DNA from: Takakia lepidozioides
Taxonomy: Eukaryota; Streptophyta; Takakiopsida; Takakiales; Takakiaceae
Reading direction: 5' to 3'
Assembly: GCA_030704615.1 (NCBI GenBank)
Contig: CM060734.1
Span: 3,906,001 to 3,970,000 of the forward strand
DNA length: 64,000 nucleotides
A model generated the notes under the pieces. It was not told where the DNA came from, searched no databases, and saw nothing but the letters and a program-made list of their open reading frames with translations. A program made the position numbers and the translations under genes. Shown here piece after piece: positions 10,805 through 20,280 of the stretch (position 1 is the stretch's first letter; every line of letters starts with the position of its first letter).

Positions 10805-11581
10805 ATGCTTTGTCGCATTATTAGACCTACCTTGGAGTACGGATCTGCAATATGGGTTGATAAATCTGACTTAGAGGCTGTAGTGTCCAAAGCCATGGCT
10901 GTTGCCATGAGATTGTCTAATGAAAATGAAGTTAGGCAGAAAACTTCCCTGAACTTGTTTCCAGTCAGTGACATGGGGGAGGACATCTTGGATGACCTCA
11001 AGGGTCTACCCACTCTCGGCACTAGACTGAAATTTAAACTCAGGGCAGGAAGCCTACCTTTGAACAACAAACAGAAGCACAGAGGAATGGGAGAGTGCAA
11101 TTGCCCGTTGTGTGGGCAATCTGAAGACAGTACTCATTTTCTGATACACTGTCCGGGGTTCTCTCACCAAAGAGATGCTCTCTTCAAATCTATCAAGGGA
11201 ATTGTGCCTGTACCTCTGTTTACCAACTTTGAAAGTCTCAAGGTTGAGCCAAAAGCCCAGGCCCTCCTGAGGCCTAGTTATTGGGCAAATCACTCACAAC
11301 AGTTTGATGCTTGTGTGAAGGGATTTATAGAGGATATCTGGAAAACCCAGATTAATTCTATGTATGAAGATAAGTCTTACTACCAACGTCAGCCCCTGAC
11401 AGAGGCAGGTTCTGTCCCTTTTGTTTCCGCTCAAACTGGGTGCGGGGTCAATGGCCACAAGGCTACAGCAAACAACGGGTATGGGGTGTTCCTGAAATCC
11501 ATAGCAAGCATTCAAAGGGACAAACCTGATGGGTCCATGAAAAGAGTCCCTCCAAGTTTTACTGATATTCTGGGTGCATAA
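10805..11581 (+). pseudogene. C-terminal part of a LINE (non-LTR retrotransposon) reverse transcriptase ORF
   Basis: A 258-residue frame opening MLCRIIRPTLEYGSAIWV, the end-of-RT motif of APE-type LINEs (..PTLLYG.E.W). About 100 residues later is a Cys/His cluster (CPLCGQSEDSTHFLIHCP), the terminal zinc-binding motif of many LINE ORF2 proteins. Endonuclease and RT catalytic domains are not found upstream, so this looks like a 5'-truncated insertion, as is typical of LINEs. The residues after the zinc motif (about 115-258) match nothing I recognise. Confidence 0.7.
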
Positions 11582-12381
11582 GTAATCCAAGTATCTCTAT
11601 AAGTAGCCATTGTAGCTTAGTACCAGGACGTTGGTTTCATGGGGCAAAGAATTTGAACACACCTGAAGTCTACATTGGGCTGACATCATGCCTTTGCCAC
11701 TTCAACTTGTCTAGTGGAAATCATTTGTGATTGTGCCTTGCCTGACCCCTGCATTGTCCAACTTCCTTGTCTTGACAAACATACCCTATCTCTTCATGAT
11801 TTTACCAAAAACATACATAATTTGAATCATGGTCAATGTGAAGAACTATAACTCACAGACGGAGAAGGTGTTCGTAGTGTAGATGATGGGCGTTTTTGTC
11901 CTGCGACATGAGCCCGGGCATGTTCTCCCCGGCTCACTGTGGCATCCGCCGACGACGCAGTCGCCTCGCACTGGCGTGGGAGGAGTGGATCGTCCTTGTC
12001 GTCCTCAGAAGAGCCCTCATGATCAGCATGCAGAATCGTAGTCTTCATCGACTTCAGTCTGGCACTTTGCCTTGCAGGACCTTCCCTAGTTTTTTCCTTC
12101 GGAGCGCGTGGCTTGTGAGGGCGTTTTGTTCCCGTAAGCCTGCACAAATACCTCCGTGACCTCCCTCTCAAACAATCACAAACACATGCAAGCATATGTA
12201 TACCCTAATACTCTTAAGCCTACGCTGAAGCACAGCCGCACCCTACCAGGAAGTAATGGCTGCCTACGAATGACGACGGACATCTCCCGCCTAATGACAC
12301 ACAGCCTCCTCAAACCTAATTGTCACTCACCGCATATTGTTTGCCTCTATGTTTGTACAAGTCGCAGCTACTTGCCCCCGT
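11582..12381. other. Stretch with one basic ORF of unknown nature
   Basis: The only frame of note is on the minus strand at 11833-12195. It is a 120-residue frame with a basic, then acidic and serine-rich composition (KRPHKPRAPKEKTREGPARQ then DHEGSSEDDKDDPLLP). A possible splice acceptor (TTTGTGCAG) precedes GCTTACGG on the minus strand. No family is recognised. It could be an exon of a decayed element protein. Confidence 0.25.
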
Positions 12382-13080
12382 TCATGCTATGAAGCTTATG
12401 AGAGCTATAGGAAGGTCAGAGGATAAGGCGAATCGCGTGTTTAGTGGGTGGGTAACCAAAGTCAGGAACTTCTTGGAGGTGAGGAGGAGATCTTGGGAGG
12501 CTAGGATGACTGTTGCGAGGTGATCCCCTAAAATTTTATGGACCGCTCCAGTTGTGGAGTTTAATATGTTGAGAGATGAGTGGATCTCAGACAAGTAGTG
12601 GGGGGGGGGGCCTTGTAGTTATGCGGTTGGGGTGATAATTGTTGCAGTTGTGATAGGAGGGTGCATATTGGGGTATTCGAGTGCGAGTGGAGATAGTTAT
12701 TACAAGTGTCCGGGAGAGGGGAGATGGTGACGATGAGGGAAAAGAGGATATGCGCGGTGGGGAAGGATTTGAGTTTGGAAAGAGTCTTTGAGAGTGCTGG
12801 GTAGAGACTGGAGGGGAGACCGAATGTTGTGATGTGTTGTGTAGGAGTGTGATCAGTAGGCTGACTGTGGGGAAAAAAAAGCATGAAGTGTTCTGAGATG
12901 TGTCGGTAGCTGTATACTAGTGTCAGGGAGTTTGGTTGGAAATAGAGAGCGTGTCTGTCTTGAGAGTCGATAGAAAGAGTGTCCATAATTTCTTGAATAT
13001 TAAGAGGGCCGGGGTTGGGGTGTATGTCTCCGCAACGTAGTATAATAGATTTGAACAAATACTTGAATACAGGTTGTTTG
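12382..13080 (-). CDS. Putative non-LTR-type ORF with an N-terminal 2A-like peptide
   Basis: The minus-strand frame 13058-12561 (165 aa) starts MFKSIILR and then CGDIHPNPGP, which fits the 2A ribosome-skipping pattern (D-x-E-x-N-P-G-P) with His in place of Glu. 2A-like peptides with this ending are known at the N-terminus of some APE-type LINE ORFs. The following 140 residues and a second frame (12594-12382, beginning SEIHSSLNILNSTTGAVHKI) are rich in Leu, Ser, Pro and Thr but show no endonuclease motif. A G-run at about 12600-12610 separates the two frames and may be an indel. The downstream protein is unknown. Confidence 0.5.
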
Positions 13081-13621
13081 TTGCAGGGGGATGGTGGTAG
13101 AAGTGTTTTAGTTTTTTTGGGTGTAGTTGATACCGACCATGGGGGCAGTGGGTGAGGGGTTGTACTTGATGATATATTATATGGATTATTTTATTGGTAT
13201 ACGGGCTGGTAAAAGGGGTCGGGTTAGGGGGGGGCGAGCCGATTGTGGGTAAGAGTAGCTGGTAGAGATAGAGTGGGTAGGGGGAATGTACTGGGGATGG
13301 AGTAAAGGGGGGGTGTGTGCATATACTTAAGGAAATATGTATGATGTAAGGGGGGAGGGAGTAAGATAACGACTGATGGTGTTGGTTGTGGGTGCATCTG
13401 TGGATGAATGAGATGACAGTTGGTGGGGGTTGTGGTTTTTAGTGTTGGGGCTATAAGGTGAGTAGGCGAGTAGCGTGGATGGATGGCTCTGGGCAGGGAC
13501 GTGGATGAACGCATCCATGGATGATTGAGATGTCGGCTGGGTGTATTGAGTGCGGAAGGGTTTGATTATATTTGGTGTAGGCACATGGCGCCTTCTATCT
13601 TGGGCCATTTGGTGGGTGCGG

Positions 13622-13866
13622 GATGGATGGTAATCACTTGAAAGAAGAGAACTGGAGAGTGATGGATGATAATCACTTGAAAGAGAACTGGAGAATGATG
13701 GATAATAATCACTTGAAAAAAAGCTCGAGAGTGATGGATGATATTCACTTGAAAGAGAGCTGGAGAGTGTTGGATGATAATCACTTGAAAGAGAGCTGGA
13801 GAATGATGGATGATAATCACCTGAAAGAGAGTTGGAAAATGATGGATGATAATCATTTGAAAGACC
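13622..13866. repeat. 36-bp minisatellite, about 7 units
   Basis: Tandem units of the type GATGGATGATAATCACTTGA followed by AAGAGAGCTGGAGAGT. Each later unit is 36 bp, a multiple of three, so both strands keep open frames through it (minus strand SLSSDYHP-type peptides). The long minus-strand ORFs here are by-products of the repeat. Confidence 0.9.
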
Positions 13867-13950
13867 TTGTGAAAGAGAGTGATAATGTTGAGTGATAGTA
13901 ATTGAGTGAATCCAGGAGTGATAGTAAATGATGTGAATAGCAGTGAAATG

Positions 13951-14210
13951 AGGTAGCATTTTCCCAAGGTAACATTCTCCCAAGGGAACATTTTCCCAAG
14001 GTAGCATTTTTCCAAGGTAACATTTTCCAAGGTAACATTTTCCCAAGGTAGCAATTTCCTAAGGTAGCAATTTCCGAAGGTATCATTTTTTCAAGGTAAC
14101 ATTTTCCCAAGGTAGCATTTTCCCAAGGTAGCATTTTGCCAAGGTTGCAATTTCCCAAGGTAGCACTTTCCCAAGGTAGCATTTTCCCAAGGTAGCATTT
14201 TCGCAAGCTA
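13951..14210. repeat. 17-bp minisatellite, about 15 units
   Basis: Tandem variants of TTTCCCAAGGTAGCATT. The unit is not a multiple of three, so apparent ORFs (repeats of GKMLPWEN or LGKCY) are artefacts. It lies about 85 bp from the 36-bp minisatellite. Confidence 0.9.
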
Positions 14211-14930
14211 GCCAGTAGCTCCGAATATCTTGTAAAGGAGAATGGTAGTGTATTGAGTGGCAGTCGAGAAATAACATATATGAGAATCGAGTAGGAACAT
14301 GGAGTAAAAAACATTGTCTAAAACTGTGTGGGGAGAGTAACAAGTGGGTAAAATTGTTTGAAATAGAGAGAGCTAGTGTGCCCAAGTAGCTTGGGGAGAG
14401 AATGCTGAGCTGCTGCTGCTCAGTCACTCCCCCCCCCACACTTGGAAAATAGCTTGTAAGAAAGAGATGAGGGTTAGAGCGATGAACAAGTAACAGTGAG
14501 TAAAGATTAGGGATAATACCAAGGAGCGAGGCTTTGTCACATAACTGGAAAGAGAGGTACATGCTGAACAGACATTGTCTGGTATTGGTATGAGAAATTG
14601 TTTGAAATAGAGAGAGTCCATATGCCCAAGCAAATTGGGGAGAGGAGATTGAGAATGTCGAGTAGTCCTTGCTTGAAACTGAGCCTGTGCAGAGACTATG
14701 CTTCAGCTGATAGAGATTATGAGGTCTTGTACCTGGACAAGTGGATTGTGATACCGTGAGTGGTGGCTGACATGATAGTCTGCCACATATGCTGGAATTG
14801 ACCATCAGGGTGCCTTAGGGTTGTGCGTGGCGAGTCATGTTTGACGGTTGGGCATCTCTTGAATTCGGGGAGCCATCTGGAACACAGCAGCTCAGTATCA
14901 GAGAGTGATGAGAATTCAATACATGCAACG
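14211..14930. repeat. Non-coding stretch with an internal direct duplication
   Basis: Two related segments, near 14347-14405 and 14588-14645, share TTGTTTGAAATAGAGAGAG and a 'tgcccaag..n..ttggggagag' text. I see no gene. Confidence 0.5.
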
Positions 14931-15102
14931 TGAGATCTGTTTGTCAAGCAGAGGGGGGGGGGAGCAGCCAGGGTTGGGAAAATGGGTGGGTGTACTCCCT
15001 GAGCATGAGAGGGCCCAGGATGACATCTTTAGCAGCAGTACCGCATGACTTGAAGGCGCCAACCAACTTATGCCACCAGCTAATGGCACTAGGCCAGGCC
15101 AA

Positions 15103-17130
15103 CTATTCCTGCCAGCGGAGGGCTCCAATCTCGAAAAATCTCGTCAGTCCACAAAGTGGTGAGGGTGGATTCAGCTGTACATCTGGAGGCAAGAGCGTTG
15201 CCCGTTGTCGCATCACCGGGGTGACATTGTTGGCATCTGTAGCTGGACATGCATCCTTCATGCTCTCACATTTGGCATACATATCTGCAAGGGCAGCCTT
15301 CACTCTGTCAAACACTCCCTTTCCAACATCGATGCACCCACATTTTACATACATGTCCACGAGGGTATTGTTCAGAATGACATTGGGTACAATTCCAGAT
15401 CTGATAATGTCGCCATGGACCTCTTTACCCTTTACCAGAGCTGCCATGCTTGCACAGGTACTGCAAATGCACATAAACGTGCTGTGGTCGGGTTTCTCCC
15501 CTTCCTCCATCATTTGATCATAGGTCTCCAAAGCCTCCATATCACGTCCCTGCTGTGCATACCCTGCAAGCATCGCATTCCAGGACATGCTATCTCGTTC
15601 AACCGTAGTGTCAGACATTCCCTTTGCCTCCTCGGTGCACCCACATTTTGCATATGTGGTCGCCAGGGTATAGTTCAGAGGAACAGTTGGTACAAATCCA
15701 GCTCTGACGATGTCGCCATGGACATCTTTGCCCTGTTCCAGAGCTGCCAGGGCAGAGTTCAGAATGACATTTGGTATAACTCCAGCTTTGATGATGTCAA
15801 CATGCACATCTTTGCGTTTTTCCAGGGCTGCCAGGCTTGCACAAGCATTGCAAATGCACATAAATGTAATGTGGTTGGGCTCCACCCCTTTCTCCATCAT
15901 TTGATCATAGATCTCCACGACAAACGGTAATAACTCCAGCCTTGACATGGTCAACCTGGCCTGCTGCTTCTGCTGTGGGGGCAGGGGTAATACCGCAATA
16001 AGATCTTTGCTTAGAAGGCCATCAACATAATGAGAATCAGTGACAAAAAGTTGAGCCTCCAGGTGGAGCTGGTGAGCCATGGCATACATATCAGCAGGCA
16101 TATATGATGGGATTCCAGCTTTGATGATATCAACGTGGACCTCTTTGCTCTTTACCAGGGCACCAAGGCTGGCACACGCATTGAGAGCACAACTGAATGT
16201 GATCATGTTTGGTCTCACACCTTCCCGCTGCACATGCTCGTTGTAAAGAAACGTTACAAAGGGTGAGAGGTAGTGCCACTGTACCACAGAGGGGAAGTGG
16301 CGTACAACATTGAAGCACCGTACAAGCCTTGTAGCCAGCAAATCGTTGTTGTTCCTATCTGTGATCATCATCTTGGGGATATGGAGCCGCATCTCTGCCG
16401 CTACAGCTTCTGCATTTCCTTCCATGTGGAGTGCTGGGGCTTGGGTGAATGTAAGAGCCCGACCTGCCAGCCTGCTGGGTAGCCATTGCACGCAGTTTAT
16501 GGAGGGTGACCGCTGATTTGTGAGGACTGCAACATGCATGCTTAGGAACCCTTCTTGTATCATGTGCTCGTAGATATCCAAAGCCTCCATATCACAATCA
16601 AGCTGAGCATATCCTGCAATTATCGCACTCCAAGAAACCACATCTCGTTCAGCCCTATTGTCAAGCACTCGATGAGCCTCTTTCATGTTCCCACATTTGG
16701 CATACATGTCCACAAGGGCAGTCTTCAGAATGATATCTGATCGAATTCCAGCTTCAGTGATGTCAGAGTGGACCTCCTGGCCCTTTTCCAGGGCTGCCAG
16801 ATTGGCACGCGCATTGAGAACCGAAATGAACGTGACTTTGTTGGGAGTCATTTCTTCCCACATCATTCGCTCATACATCTCGAAAGCATTCAACAACAAC
16901 CTCCATTGTCTCTCTGGAACCATGGTCAAATTACTCTCCTCCCTCCAGTTTATGGTCATGTGAACATCAAGTGCAAGCACATTAAAGCTCAGGTAATCCA
17001 ATCTGAAGTGCTGCTTCTGCTTCGGGGGCAGGGGTGGTTCAGTTGGAGGAACTCTGCTCAAGAGCAACTCATGCATCATTGGCCTACCTTGCAGAGCAGC
17101 ATATCCTGCCGTGGGGGGGGGGCTGTGCAA
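15103..17130 (-). CDS. Pentatricopeptide repeat (PPR) protein, probably degraded
   Basis: A 675-residue frame dominated by plant-type PPR repeats: NKVTFISVLNARANLAALEK, LVDMYAKCGNMKEAHRV, RDVVSWSAIIAGYAQ, and repeated (A/S)LAALEKGKEVH-D-I-(I/T)-(K/E)AG modules. PPR proteins bind organellar RNA base by base. At least five repeats are readable from about residue 90 to 640, but several are cut short or fused (for example ALAALEQGKDVHGDI inside another unit, and MSDTTVERDSMSW). The N-terminal 85 residues are unlike an organelle-targeting sequence, and no E or DYW domain follows. The uneven repeats suggest a decaying or retro-copied gene. It lies just downstream of, and on the same strand as, the 410-residue ORF. 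Confidence 0.7.
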   Translation of the reverse strand: MHSPPPTAGYAALQGRPMMHELLLSRVPPTEPPLPPKQKQHFRLDYLSFNVLALDVHMTINWREESNLTMVPERQWRLLLNAFEMYERMMWEEMTPNKVTFISVLNARANLAALEKGQEVHSDITEAGIRSDIILKTALVDMYAKCGNMKEAHRVLDNRAERDVVSWSAIIAGYAQLDCDMEALDIYEHMIQEGFLSMHVAVLTNQRSPSINCVQWLPSRLAGRALTFTQAPALHMEGNAEAVAAEMRLHIPKMMITDRNNNDLLATRLVRCFNVVRHFPSVVQWHYLSPFVTFLYNEHVQREGVRPNMITFSCALNACASLGALVKSKEVHVDIIKAGIPSYMPADMYAMAHQLHLEAQLFVTDSHYVDGLLSKDLIAVLPLPPQQKQQARLTMSRLELLPFVVEIYDQMMEKGVEPNHITFMCICNACASLAALEKRKDVHVDIIKAGVIPNVILNSALAALEQGKDVHGDIVRAGFVPTVPLNYTLATTYAKCGCTEEAKGMSDTTVERDSMSWNAMLAGYAQQGRDMEALETYDQMMEEGEKPDHSTFMCICSTCASMAALVKGKEVHGDIIRSGIVPNVILNNTLVDMYVKCGCIDVGKGVFDRVKAALADMYAKCESMKDACPATDANNVTPVMRQRATLLPPDVQLNPPSPLCGLTRFFEIGALRWQE

Positions 17131-18308
17131 TTTCCACCAACAGATCTGTGGAATAGGCCGAGATCTTGGGGGGGAGTGCTGGAGTTCTTATTAACAAAAG
17201 TAGAGTGGGCCAGCATGGCTGGCAGTTGCTCGTGGTGCGCGGTGAGTGCATTGACTTGTGAAGTAAGAGAAATCACGATGAGAATAATGCAGCGCTTGGT
17301 GTAGCCAACTCGCACAGCAGATCGGGCATCCAGAGACCAGCGCCCTCTAGGTAACGCAGTGGCTTTGACATTATGCAAAAGGGTAGAGCAAGTAGCGGTG
17401 CTGAGTCCACACATGGCCCAACTTGCGCACGAGAGACTCGGAAGTAGAAGACCATAAAACAACCCACAAATGAGCATTGAGAACTTAAAGAAGCATAGAA
17501 AGACAGGCTGGTTGTGAGCGAATCTGGTGGCCAACATGAAGCATCTAGAGTGGAACGCCATAGAGTTGTACTGCAAACCTTGGGGGGAGAGCACAGCTAG
17601 CGGAGAGGGGAGAGCGTAGTCGTTCCCGATAGCGATGGTGGCAGGAGAACTCGCCGCCGGCGAGTTAGCCATGGAGAGAATGTTGTGCATGGAGTAGGAC
17701 CGCCAGGGCTCATAGAAAACAGCTTGCAGGGAGATCATCAGAACAACATGACCATGGTAGCCTAGCAAACGAATTCGCTTGTGTTGTAACTGAGTATGAC
17801 TGTGCTGAATAATATGAGTCGTATCAAGATGTGCTACCACTTGCTTCACAGATACAAAGCAGGGACATACTGGACGCTTAGTGTCAGGCACTATACACAC
17901 CGGGGTATCCACAAAGCCAACATAGTAAAATATGGGTCGCAAGAGCGACCCGAACCAGCATTGAGTAGCTCCATCCGTCGAAATGATCCAATGAAGATGA
18001 GGGGCAGATTCTTGGGTGCGCTTCGCATCATAGGTACTTTCCTGATACAGAGGGGGGGGATGGAAGAGTTTCCATTCACAAGATGGGTCCTCATCGCAGG
18101 GAGAGAGCTTTCGCGCCGAGCACCAGTTGATGGCGATTTTGGTCCCGACCTCCTTGGTAGAGGATTTGGAAAGTAAAGACCACTCTAAAAGAATCAATAG
18201 AAAGCTTAAAAGGAGCACATTGATACCCTTGTAAGGCATGGTGGCCGACCGTGGGAGAGAACGAGGAGAACTCCTCGCAGCAGCAAGAGAGACGAGGATA
18301 GGAGCCAT
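17076..18308 (-). CDS. 410-residue ORF of an unclassified dispersed repeat family
   Basis: Starts MAPILVSLAAARSSPRSLPR and has a hydrophobic segment at about 29-47 (INVLLLSFLLILLEWSLL), possibly a signal anchor. A conserved block follows (KIAINWCSARK, WKLFHPPPLYQESTYD, IISTDGAT). The same block is found in a second locus at 26577-27215 (FIAINWCVVRG, WRFYHPPSLFQDTTY, LTPTDGAT). DNA upstream of both ATGs is also related (GCTACTTTGCCAG...CTCTACT...AGCCA.GGTCGCCGCCATGG). It is therefore part of a repeat rather than a unique gene. Later hydrophobic segments lie near 285-310 and 365-378. Family and function are unknown. Confidence 0.5.
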   Translation of the reverse strand: MAPILVSLAAARSSPRSLPRSATMPYKGINVLLLSFLLILLEWSLLSKSSTKEVGTKIAINWCSARKLSPCDEDPSCEWKLFHPPPLYQESTYDAKRTQESAPHLHWIISTDGATQCWFGSLLRPIFYYVGFVDTPVCIVPDTKRPVCPCFVSVKQVVAHLDTTHIIQHSHTQLQHKRIRLLGYHGHVVLMISLQAVFYEPWRSYSMHNILSMANSPAASSPATIAIGNDYALPSPLAVLSPQGLQYNSMAFHSRCFMLATRFAHNQPVFLCFFKFSMLICGLFYGLLLPSLSCASWAMCGLSTATCSTLLHNVKATALPRGRWSLDARSAVRVGYTKRCIILIVISLTSQVNALTAHHEQLPAMLAHSTFVNKNSSTPPQDLGLFHRSVGGNCTAPPPRQDMLLCKVGQ

Positions 18309-18660
18309 GGCGGCGACCCTGGCTTAAAGTAGAGGTCCTGGCAAAGTAGCGGAGTTACTAAAGTGATGAAGAATTAACACGCAATGGCTAAAAGAATAGC
18401 GGTACCCTAAAGAATGGTCATGGTTACAGAGTTTGGCGACGATAATGGCAAGAGGCCGGAGCTCCGCCCTCATTATGTACAATGTAATGTTATGAATGAA
18501 ACAAATGGTGAGGCCAACTTTTGGGTTTGCGTGACAGGTTCTAGGCTTATGGGGAAAGAGAAGAGTCCCCTGCCCCAAAGAAAGGGGCGGAGAACCCATA
18601 TGCACGTGTCACGCGGCCTGGCGTCTCACGGTTTACCAGCCCCGTCGACAGCCGCAGCCG
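18309..18660 (-). repeat. Upstream part of unclassified repeat family, copy 1
   Basis: This region shares text with 26270-26450 on the plus strand, including GGGCGGAGCTCCG, 'ccatgac.att.tttagg' and the leader before the ATG. The end of the repeat is not sharply defined; retroelement-like proline-rich coding sequence starts around 18640-18660. Confidence 0.5.
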
Positions 18661-18859
18661 GAGGGGTCGTCCGCTCCCCCGAGGCCACCCCCTTCCCCCC
18701 TTGTCCCCGTCTTGGATGCGCCAGGGGCCGGCTCAGCCAGCTCTCCTATTCGGGAGGTTGTTGCTGAGCCGGATGCTCAGTTGAGCACACCCCCGGCCAC
18801 CAAGATAGGTGAAATGTACCTTGGCAAGCACGTGCGCAGTATCCTGCACAGGCGCTGAA

Positions 18860-19815
18860 TGGTGAAGGTTGACTATCGGGGTTGAGGTGGGTTGATAAGG
18901 TTGATAAGGAAATTCATGCCACGTGGACTGGGCTCACGTCAGGCTCTTGGGCTCACAGGCTCCTGGGCTCGCAGGGTTGGGCTCACACTCTAGCATTCCC
19001 CGCAATTCAAGGGTACCAAAAGGCCTTGCCAACAGACATTACCATGCTGGGGGCGGAGGATTTGGACCGGCATGGTCCCATTGACTTGGTGATAGCAGGG
19101 TGGCCTTGCCAAGGACATTCTCCCGCAGGTCATGGTAATGGTTTGCATGATGCACGATCGCATCTGTTTTGGGAGATATTGCGAGTGTTGCGTGATTTGC
19201 AGGTGCGGCAAGTGCAACCTCCAGCTTACATCCTAGAGAATGTTCCTCTCATGGGGGATTCTCGGGCTAGGGTTATGGCCAGTGTGCACCAGGTGCGGTC
19301 TTGGATTGGATCGGCAGTGCTATTGGATGCAGCTGCAGTGGGGTCACGGGCACATAGGCCTAGGTGGTGGTGGACCAACCTTGCACCACTAGAGATGCTC
19401 AAGAAAGCATATGATTCCATTCAACAGCCATCCAACCTCACGGTTGAGGGCATTTTGGACCAAGGGAAGCAACCACAGAGGGTGCGACATGATGACCATC
19501 CACCTTTGGCGGTAGTCAATCGAGTGGGGCAGCCACATGCGGCCTTGCCTACACTCATGAGCTTTCCCTCGTCTCATGCTTTCCAAGACAATGGTCCTGG
19601 GTTGATTTGGGACAATGTACTACAGCAATTGGTGGAGCCCAATGCGGATAAGCGGGAGCGGGCAATGGGGTTTGTCACTGACACTACAGTTGTGTCAGCT
19701 CTGTCAGAGGCATCACGCCGCTAAGTGTTGGGTCAAGCAATGTATCTAAATTGCTTGATATGGGTCATAATTAGCTTGTGCATGCTGAGCAACGGAGGTT
19801 TTAGACAGTGGTGGC
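18860..19815 (+). pseudogene. Cytosine-C5 DNA methyltransferase domain inside a retrotransposon
   Basis: The open frame 18882-19724 (280 aa) shows motif II-like VDKEIHATW, the motif IV catalytic loop VIAGWPCQGHSPAG (PCQ at about 75-77), motif VI YILENVP (ENV at about 119-121) and motif VIII SRAHRPRWWWTN. A motif IX-like block, VEPNADKRERAMGF, follows at about 248-262. After the TAA at 19722-19724 the same frame reads VLGQAMYLNCLIW, which fits motif X. Motif I (FxGxG, SAM binding) is absent, because the upstream frame is broken near 18858-18890 by a small GTTGATAAG duplication and stops. Catalytic residues are present, but this copy should not bind SAM. It would methylate cytosine in DNA if intact. 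Confidence 0.8.
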
Positions 19816-20280
19816 TACTTCTGCACTCCCATTGGGTATTGCATCCTCTCTGCCAACCGGGACGGTTGAGGCAGTGAGTGGGGGCGAGCACATCATGGGG
19901 TGCAAACACCCATGGAAGATATGGGATGAGATACGAAAGAGAGAGTCATTGGATCTCTCAGGCAGCAGTATGAGAAGTAGGAAGAGCCATATACTGAGGA
20001 TCAGTTGGAGGCCAAGGCGGCCAAGGTTTTTGAAGAAGTTGAGGATGTTTCTTCCCCAGATGATGTTCTCAAGGTGGCTATGGTGGAGCAAGGGGAGGCT
20101 ACACCACAGTCAAGATGGGCGGACAAGGCCCAAGAGGTTGCTATCTAGCAACCAAAGGATGCGTCTCCTACCTCCAAGCCTGGTGTACCCAAGGTTGCAG
20201 TCAGTGAGGACAATTGGGAACCGGATGTTGGTCCTACAGTCACCGGAGGAGAGAGACAGAGGATCCAGCGATTTCTAAGG
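19816..20280 (+). pseudogene. Acidic linker between methyltransferase and RT
   Basis: In the frame that joins RT, the sequence reads KVFEEVEDVSSPDDVLKVAM ... SRWADKAQEVAI, then a TAG at about 20148-20150, then PKDASPTSKPGVPKVAVSED. It is acidic and proline-rich. There is no protease motif, so either the protease is lost or the domain order differs from usual gypsy elements. Confidence 0.5.

Noticed and set aside
13327-14314. Long minus-strand ORFs with repeated GKMLPWEN or SSDYHPS
   Set aside because: Created by the 17-bp and 36-bp minisatellites; composition follows the repeat unit.
15205-15930. Plus-strand ORF of 241 residues opposite the PPR ORF
   Set aside because: Antisense shadow of the PPR repeats; its own repeats mirror the PPR periodicity.
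18414-18767. Plus-strand ORF of 117 residues before the methyltransferase
   Set aside because: It overlaps the leader of the minus-strand repeat family and has no domain; its distal part is only proline-rich linker composition.
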